NCBI RefSeq assembly: GCF_047246645.1
Contig: NZ_JBFOKR010000021.1
Span: 12,842 to 76,841 of the forward strand
Direction of reading: 5' to 3'
DNA from: Ferdinandcohnia sp047246645
Lineage (GTDB): Bacteria > Bacillota > Bacilli > Bacillales > Bacillaceae_L
Length of the DNA stretch: 64,000 bases
How positions within the stretch are numbered: the first letter of the stretch is position 1; each line of letters starts with the position of its first letter. Both the position numbers and the translations under genes were made by a program. Below the pieces are notes generated by a model. It worked only from the letters and a program-made list of their open reading frames with translations, had not been told where the DNA came from and made no database searches. Positions 59,065-64,000 of this stretch are shown here, one piece after another.

Positions 59065-60951
59065 ATGCAAAAGTACAAATTTATCAATCTACTAGCAATC
59101 TTTTCTTTAGTAGTGACATTACTTATTCCCGTCACTTCTGCTAGTGCCGAAAAACTTACTAAGGAAAGCCTAAATGATTTAAAGGCTAATATCATGGCTG
59201 AGACAGCTTGTGATGATCCAACATGCGATACATATGAAGACTTGGGGTTTATCGATTTTCCAAACTTCAGTGTTTCTGACACTTCGATTGGATTTACATG
59301 GGAATATATTGGAGATTACGCAAACAAAGATGAATTTGAATACGTTGTCTTCATGATAGATGGTGATAGCTACATTCCTGTTGCTTCATTTCTTCACGAG
59401 GATGGTCCAATGGCTTACACCATTACAGGACTAACTCCTTCAACACACTATGAAGTGGGTGTTGATTTATATATTAATGGAGAGTTTGCATTCTCTCAAA
59501 TGGGTTTTGTTGGGGAGACATATCCGACACCAACATTCTTTGAAGACGCTGCGCTTGAACAAAAGGTGAAGGAAACGCTAGAAATTGTTGATAGAGATCT
59601 TGAAGAAAGTGATTTAGCTTTATTAACTGAGCTAGATTTAATGTATGCTGGTGTTTCATCATTAGAGGGTATTGAAAAGGCAACAAACTTACAATCAATT
59701 AATCTATACTACAATTCTATTTCAGACTTAACACCATTAGCATCACTTTCAGGTTTAGTAACTTTATTGGCTGGTAGTAATAATGTTAGTGATTTAACTC
59801 CAATTCAAAACCTGACAAACCTTGATACATTAACTTTGTTCAACAATCCAATTACGGACATTACACCATTACGTAATTTACGTAATTTAACAGCTCTAGA
59901 TCTCGATTATACAAATGCGAATTTAGAAGTGTTAGCTAACTTAACGAATTTAGATACTCTTTATTTAAATAATGCAGGAGTAACTCAATCTGATTTAACA
60001 GTTATTTCTTCACTTTCAAATCTAGTAAATTTATATATTGGAGAAAATGGATTAACTGATTTATCTGCGTTAGCTGCATTAACAAAGTTAGAAGATTTAG
60101 TTGCATACGACAATCAACTTTCTGACATTTCATATCTTGCGGAATTTGATTCAGTTGGATATCTTAATTTAAGCTATAACCTAATAAGTAAGATTGATGC
60201 TTTATTATTAATGGATTCTCTATATGTTGCGTTTATGAATGAAAATCCTCTTGGTACCTCTGCAAAAGCTATCATTGAAGAACTTGAAACAAGAGATACT
60301 TACGTTTTATTCGATGGAGAATTTAAAGATGAAGAACAACCAATATTTACATGGGTAAATAAAAATGGAAACTGGTACTATGAAGACCAATTCGGAAATA
60401 AGAAAACTGGCTGGTTTGATGATAATGGTACATGGTATTTCCTAAATTCAAACGGTGTTATGCAAACTGGCTGGGAAAAAGTTTCTGGTGTTTGGTATTT
60501 CTTCAATAACAGTGGAGTTATGCTATCAAATAAATGGATTAAGGATAGTGCTGGCGCTTGGTATTACGTAGGAAAATCTGGTGCTATGGTTACTAATAAC
60601 TGGGTTTACGATAAGGGCTGGTACTATTTTGATAAAGATGGAGTTATGCTCACAAACAAATGGGCGTACGATAAAGGCTGGTACTATTTTGGAAAATCCG
60701 GTCTAATGGTAACAAATAGCTGGGTGCTTGATAATAAGACTTGGTATTTCGTTGGATCTGACGGTATTATGAAAACCAACACATGGCTTTATGATAATGC
60801 TTGGTACTACCTAACTAGCAACGGAACAATGCAAAAAGGTTGGAAGGTAATCGGTACAAAGTGGTACTACTTCTACAATAACGGCGTTATGGCTTCCAAC
60901 ACAACGATTGGCGGCTACAAGCTAGGTAAAGATGGCGCATGGATTAAATAA
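59065..60951 (+). CDS. Secreted LRR protein with choline-binding-type wall repeats
   Basis: A 628-residue exported protein. The signal peptide (about 1-28, ending SASA) is followed by a beta-sandwich FN3-like module (about 68-152, ending AFSQMGFVGETYPTP). Internalin-type leucine-rich repeats (about 180-430) share the pattern NL..L.L..N.ISDLTPL. Nine aromatic repeats of about 21 residues (about 440-628) resemble GWYYFDKDGVMLTNKW, the choline-binding / cell-wall-binding pattern. AGGGGA precedes the ATG. It is probably held on the surface through the repeats; a licD gene lies 9 kb away in the same cluster. Binding partner and role are unknown. Confidence 0.88.
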   Translation: MQKYKFINLLAIFSLVVTLLIPVTSASAEKLTKESLNDLKANIMAETACDDPTCDTYEDLGFIDFPNFSVSDTSIGFTWEYIGDYANKDEFEYVVFMIDGDSYIPVASFLHEDGPMAYTITGLTPSTHYEVGVDLYINGEFAFSQMGFVGETYPTPTFFEDAALEQKVKETLEIVDRDLEESDLALLTELDLMYAGVSSLEGIEKATNLQSINLYYNSISDLTPLASLSGLVTLLAGSNNVSDLTPIQNLTNLDTLTLFNNPITDITPLRNLRNLTALDLDYTNANLEVLANLTNLDTLYLNNAGVTQSDLTVISSLSNLVNLYIGENGLTDLSALAALTKLEDLVAYDNQLSDISYLAEFDSVGYLNLSYNLISKIDALLLMDSLYVAFMNENPLGTSAKAIIEELETRDTYVLFDGEFKDEEQPIFTWVNKNGNWYYEDQFGNKKTGWFDDNGTWYFLNSNGVMQTGWEKVSGVWYFFNNSGVMLSNKWIKDSAGAWYYVGKSGAMVTNNWVYDKGWYYFDKDGVMLTNKWAYDKGWYYFGKSGLMVTNSWVLDNKTWYFVGSDGIMKTNTWLYDNAWYYLTSNGTMQKGWKVIGTKWYYFYNNGVMASNTTIGGYKLGKDGAWIK

Positions 60952-60958
60952 TCAAATA

Positions 60959-60987
60959 AAAGGTGGACACATTTCGTGTCCACCTTT
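60959..60987. terminator. Bidirectional terminator after the LRR gene
   Basis: Twelve-base perfect stem AAAGGTGGACAC (60959-60970) / GTGTCCACCTTT (60976-60987) followed by GC and T6, between converging genes. Confidence 0.9.
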
Positions 60988-61011
60988 GCTTTTTTCAAAG
61001 AGTACCTGGAA

Positions 61012-62106
61012 TTACTCTGCATTAGCCCTTTGATATTCAAACTCTTTTAAATTGTCTACAGAAAAGTTTAGTACTTGATCGTAAAGTTCTTCATTGAGCT
61101 TCTTATACTCTTCAATTGAAGCAATAGGCTGTCCCTCAGCAATTTGATCAATGATATATTCATTTATAAACATATAATAATGTGTCCAATCACTCATGTA
61201 ATTGCTTAAATTATGGGTAATTTCACGATCAGCCTGGAAATCATAAATTTTCACATTGTCATAGTCTTGAACGAGATTATATATATCTTCCTTTACCTTT
61301 ATACGCTCTTCAAATTCAGGAGTGCTGTCATTGAATTTGTTTATGTGCGTTAGAATTGGATAAGGAGCATAAAAGAAAATAAATTCTACATCCGGGTTTT
61401 CCTTCACTAAGGAAAGCATATTATCTGAAAAACTCTCCATCATAGAGTCGTATCTGTACTCTTCCTCAGGCTTCTTATTGTTTGGTTCTTTAGGTCCAAA
61501 CCCAAAAGGCAGGTTCTCAATTTTTGCCGGTTCTACCCCATTCCCAAACTTAAAAAGCATTTCTCTGTCACGGTTCACATCTACATGTTTTAGATTTGCA
61601 ATAAGATTGGTCTTAATTAATGAGAATGAAAAAGAATTTAATAAATACTTATAATCATTTAATGGATTACGATCATAAAGATAGAAAGGAAATTTATTGG
61701 GTTCATTTAACACGAATTCACTTCCACCTTGTATGGAATAATGATTAATTTCCCAAATGATTCGTTTCACCTTCTTTTCACGCAAACCCAATGAAGCAGT
61801 TAAACTCTGTTCCTTCGCTGTTCCCGCCGGTAATGTAGCATTTAAACTCTTTCCACCTAGTTTCTCATCAACGTAGGACTCTACAAAGTTCCGCCCCATT
61901 GACGTTCCCACAATTAACGTATCATACTCGGAATTTTTTACAAAGCCAGGTATTTGAAAACGTGCCTCTGTCGAGTACTGTTTTTCATAAAAACTTGAAA
62001 ATCGATAGAAGGATAGCGGATCGAATATATATACGAATAACATAACAAGTGATAGTAAAATCGCAACAACACTAATATATTTTACTAAAAAGCTTCTTTT
62101 CACCAC
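61012..62106 (-). CDS. SGNH-type O-acyltransferase partner protein (AlgX/DltD-like)
   Basis: A 364-residue protein. One N-terminal TM helix (YISVVAILLSLVMLFVYIFDP) precedes an extracytoplasmic domain with a possible catalytic Ser in DTLIVGTSMGRNF and a C-terminal Asp-x-x-His in NYMSDWTHYYMF, the arrangement of SGNH esterase/acyltransferases. It directly follows the MBOAT gene. In alginate, cellulose and peptidoglycan acetylation systems such pairs move acyl groups across the membrane onto a glycan. GTG at 62106, nine bases after AGAGGGG, is the likely start; TTG at 62115 is an alternative. Confidence 0.8.
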   Translation of the reverse strand: MVKRSFLVKYISVVAILLSLVMLFVYIFDPLSFYRFSSFYEKQYSTEARFQIPGFVKNSEYDTLIVGTSMGRNFVESYVDEKLGGKSLNATLPAGTAKEQSLTASLGLREKKVKRIIWEINHYSIQGGSEFVLNEPNKFPFYLYDRNPLNDYKYLLNSFSFSLIKTNLIANLKHVDVNRDREMLFKFGNGVEPAKIENLPFGFGPKEPNNKKPEEEYRYDSMMESFSDNMLSLVKENPDVEFIFFYAPYPILTHINKFNDSTPEFEERIKVKEDIYNLVQDYDNVKIYDFQADREITHNLSNYMSDWTHYYMFINEYIIDQIAEGQPIASIEEYKKLNEELYDQVLNFSVDNLKEFEYQRANAE

Positions 62107-62120
62107 GTTATACAACCCCT

Positions 62121-63578
62121 CTAGAAGTTAAAGTACAAGAATTCACTTACTCGATTAAGTGAAAGAATTGAAACAACTGTGGCAACAGAGGCCCAAATAA
62201 CATATTTCCATTCACCTTGTAACTCATTCATTAACTCAACTGAATTTTTCATACGAACCACAACAAATAAACCAAGGATTACAAATACCGCAACTTGAAC
62301 AGTTGTGATTGTATTAAATAGAAATGCCTGTGAAAATGCAATCTGTATTGGTGATACCATATTAATGACCTGCTGCATTGCATCCGGTAGTGCAATACCA
62401 TTGAAGCCAAACATCCCTTTTAAAACCTTAATTGCATCTGACCATGTATTTGCTCTAAAAAATACCCATGCAAAGTTAACTAACTGGAACGTTATAAACC
62501 AAGCAACAATCGTAGGCAGCTTAAATCCTCTATTTTTCCAAAAACGATTAATCATTGAAGCGAACCCATGCAATAGTCCCCAGAATACAAATGTCCAGCC
62601 GGCACCATGCCATAATCCACTTACAAAGAAGATAATTAAAATATTTATATAAGTTCTAACTTTACCCTTTCGACTCCCACCAAGTGGAATATAAAGATAG
62701 TTCGTTAAAAACCGATTCAGTGTCATGTGCCATCTTCTCCAGAAGTCTTGAATATTTAAGGCTTTATATGGAGAATTAAAGTTAATTGGCAATACAATAT
62801 TAAACATCAATGCTGCTCCAATTGCCATATCACAATAACCACTGAAGTCAAAGTATAATTGGAAAGTATAAGACAACGAGGTTAGCCAGCCATCAAAAAA
62901 TGTAAGACTGATTGAATCATCGAATCCATTTGTAGCCCAAACGGCAAATGTATCAGCAATTACTACCTTTTTAAAGAGACCAATAAAAAAGATAAATAAT
63001 CCTTTAGAGATATTGTTTAGATTGATTCTTTTCTTCGCTGGATCATCAAATTGACCCATTACTTCCGCATGATGTACGATTGGGCCAGCAATTAACTGTG
63101 GAAAGAATGTAACAAATAGTGCATAGTTAATAAAATTGTATCCTTTTGTTTCACCTCTGTACGCGTCCACCAAATATGCTATTTGCTGAAACGTAAAAAA
63201 GCTTATTGCTAACGGCAATGCTAATTCTAATAGTGGAAAATCCGACTTAAAAGCAAGATTAACATTGGATAAGAAGAAGTCGTAATACTTAAAGTAACCT
63301 AATAAAAGGACATTAAGTATGATACCTATTGTTAAAAGCTTCTTTTTCCCGCTGATACTTTCAATTATTGGGAGGCGTTGTCCTATTATATAATTGCCGA
63401 CCAATGACCCGACAATTAAAGGGAGATACGCAATATTCCACCAGCTATAAAAGAACAATGAACTGGCTACTAACCAGATTCGTGAAAAAATCGTTTTTTT
63501 CGTTTTATTTAATAAAAAATAAACCACAAAAACAACGGGTAAGAAGTAGAAAATAAACGTATATGAGTTAAATAACAT
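62121..63578 (-). CDS. MBOAT family O-acyltransferase (AlgI/DltB-like)
   Basis: A 485-residue polytopic membrane acyltransferase. Conserved MBOAT/AlgI motifs: LALPLAISFFTFQQIAYLVDAYRGE, FPQLIAGPIVHHAEVM, YFDFSGYCDMAIGAALMF, NIQDFWRRWHMTLNRFLTNYLYIPLGGSRKG, and the catalytic His in SGLWHGAGWTFVFWGLLHG. It moves an acyl group from the cytoplasm to the outside, handing it to the SGNH partner. The start at 63578 has GGGGTG seven bases upstream. The downstream gene begins 14 bases after the stop. Confidence 0.93.
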   Translation of the reverse strand: MLFNSYTFIFYFLPVVFVVYFLLNKTKKTIFSRIWLVASSLFFYSWWNIAYLPLIVGSLVGNYIIGQRLPIIESISGKKKLLTIGIILNVLLLGYFKYYDFFLSNVNLAFKSDFPLLELALPLAISFFTFQQIAYLVDAYRGETKGYNFINYALFVTFFPQLIAGPIVHHAEVMGQFDDPAKKRINLNNISKGLFIFFIGLFKKVVIADTFAVWATNGFDDSISLTFFDGWLTSLSYTFQLYFDFSGYCDMAIGAALMFNIVLPINFNSPYKALNIQDFWRRWHMTLNRFLTNYLYIPLGGSRKGKVRTYINILIIFFVSGLWHGAGWTFVFWGLLHGFASMINRFWKNRGFKLPTIVAWFITFQLVNFAWVFFRANTWSDAIKVLKGMFGFNGIALPDAMQQVINMVSPIQIAFSQAFLFNTITTVQVAVFVILGLFVVVRMKNSVELMNELQGEWKYVIWASVATVVSILSLNRVSEFLYFNF

Positions 63579-64000
63579 TCGTGCACACCCCATTAATGTG
63601 TATAAATCGATAAGCTTCTACATGTTTTTACAACATATTACAATATACTACATTTAAGTAGTACATACAATTTAAATTTACACCATGAACTTCTTAATTC
63701 TTTTACTTTCAATCTTTTATTGGTGGGTTACGATTAGAAAATTCTTTTTAATGCCCATGATCGCCAAAAACGATGTCTAGTCTTATACTTTACTCTTTTC
63801 ACGAAGTTAATCTTAATGTATTAGAAAACTCGGCGATTGCCGAGCCTTTTGGCGACAGCAGAGCCGTAGTTGCACTTATACAGATAGGAAAAAATTTTAT
63901 GCTTCCCTACATGCTAAAAAAAGGGTTCAACGTCAAATGTTGGGGTGAAGTGAATTTCGCTTCACCCTTTATCCAATATGCGTACCTAATCTTTTAAACT
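63579..64000. other. Intergenic region upstream of the MBOAT gene with two hairpins
   Basis: About 420 bases. Hairpin CTCGGC-GATT-GCCGAG (63829-63844) is followed by CCTTTT. Hairpin GGGTGAAG / CTTCACCC (63943-63950 / 63960-63967) is followed by TTT on the plus strand; both look terminator-like for plus-strand transcription. A 74-codon open frame at 63773-63997 runs through both hairpins and has no ribosome binding site, so it is not called as a gene. The upstream neighbour lies outside the window. Confidence 0.4.

Noticed and set aside
63773..63997. 74-codon plus-strand open frame near the window end
   Set aside because: No Shine-Dalgarno; it crosses two terminator-like hairpins and the protein has no recognisable features.
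1..64000. CRISPR arrays, tRNA or rRNA genes, prophage or transposon genes
   Set aside because: No regularly spaced direct repeats, cloverleaf structures, rRNA segments, integrases or transposases were recognised on either strand.

Overview
The window comes from a low-GC Gram-positive of the family Bacillaceae. The order hpf-secA-prfB, fliT-fliS-fliD-flaG, hag-csrA-fliW-yviE-flgL-flgK-flgN-flgM-yvyF-comFC-comFB-comFA, degV-degU-degS-yvyE-(LCP)-tagO is that of the Bacillus subtilis chromosome near hag and comF, with several insertions. Ribosome binding sites are strong (AGGAGG type), promoters are of the sigma-A and sigma-D (CCGATAT) types, and there are many intrinsic terminators.

Layout. 1-5.4 kb: 3'-truncated galK behind a recognisable promoter, an aldo/keto reductase, and two tandem paralogous six-TM chemoreceptors, the second with a clear sigma-D promoter. 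5.8-11.2 kb: prfB with its +1 frameshift, secA, a DoxX membrane protein and hpf. 11.8-17.3 kb: a 1780-residue secreted fibronectin-III/Ig repeat protein behind a cyclic-di-GMP-I riboswitch. 17.4-31.1 kb: late flagellar genes. The flagellin gene hag is split into three in-frame exons by two different group I introns, and beside it lies a glycosyltransferase-TPR-pyruvyltransferase fusion that probably modifies a surface substrate, possibly flagellin. 31.1-34.4 kb: the comF genes, interrupted by a class D sortase that has its own promoter and terminator and apparently starts at ATT. 34.5-39.8 kb: a small membrane protein, degV, a Cache/HAMP chemoreceptor, degU and degS. 40-64 kb: cell-envelope glycopolymer genes: yvyE, an LCP ligase, tagO, three glycosyltransferases, a TagA-type transferase, two Wzy-like polymerases/ligases, LicD, a flippase, an LTA-synthase-like enzyme, gtaB, a lipoprotein NagZ-like glycosidase, an LRR protein with choline-binding-type repeats, and an MBOAT/SGNH O-acylation pair.

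How it fits together. The window links motility (sigma-D, FlgM, CsrA/FliW, hag), the motile/sessile switch (DegS/DegU, c-di-GMP riboswitch on a large adhesin-like protein) and surface polymer synthesis (TagO/TagA primer, chain assembly, flipping, LCP attachment, phosphocholine and acyl decoration). Flagellin expression appears layered: a sigma-D promoter, a CsrA-binding hairpin in the leader, and then two self-splicing introns. The most notable observations are the doubly intron-split flagellin gene, the riboswitch-adhesin unit, the ATT-initiated sortase inside comF, and the pairing of LicD with a choline-binding-repeat protein. No tRNA, rRNA, CRISPR array, prophage or transposase was seen.
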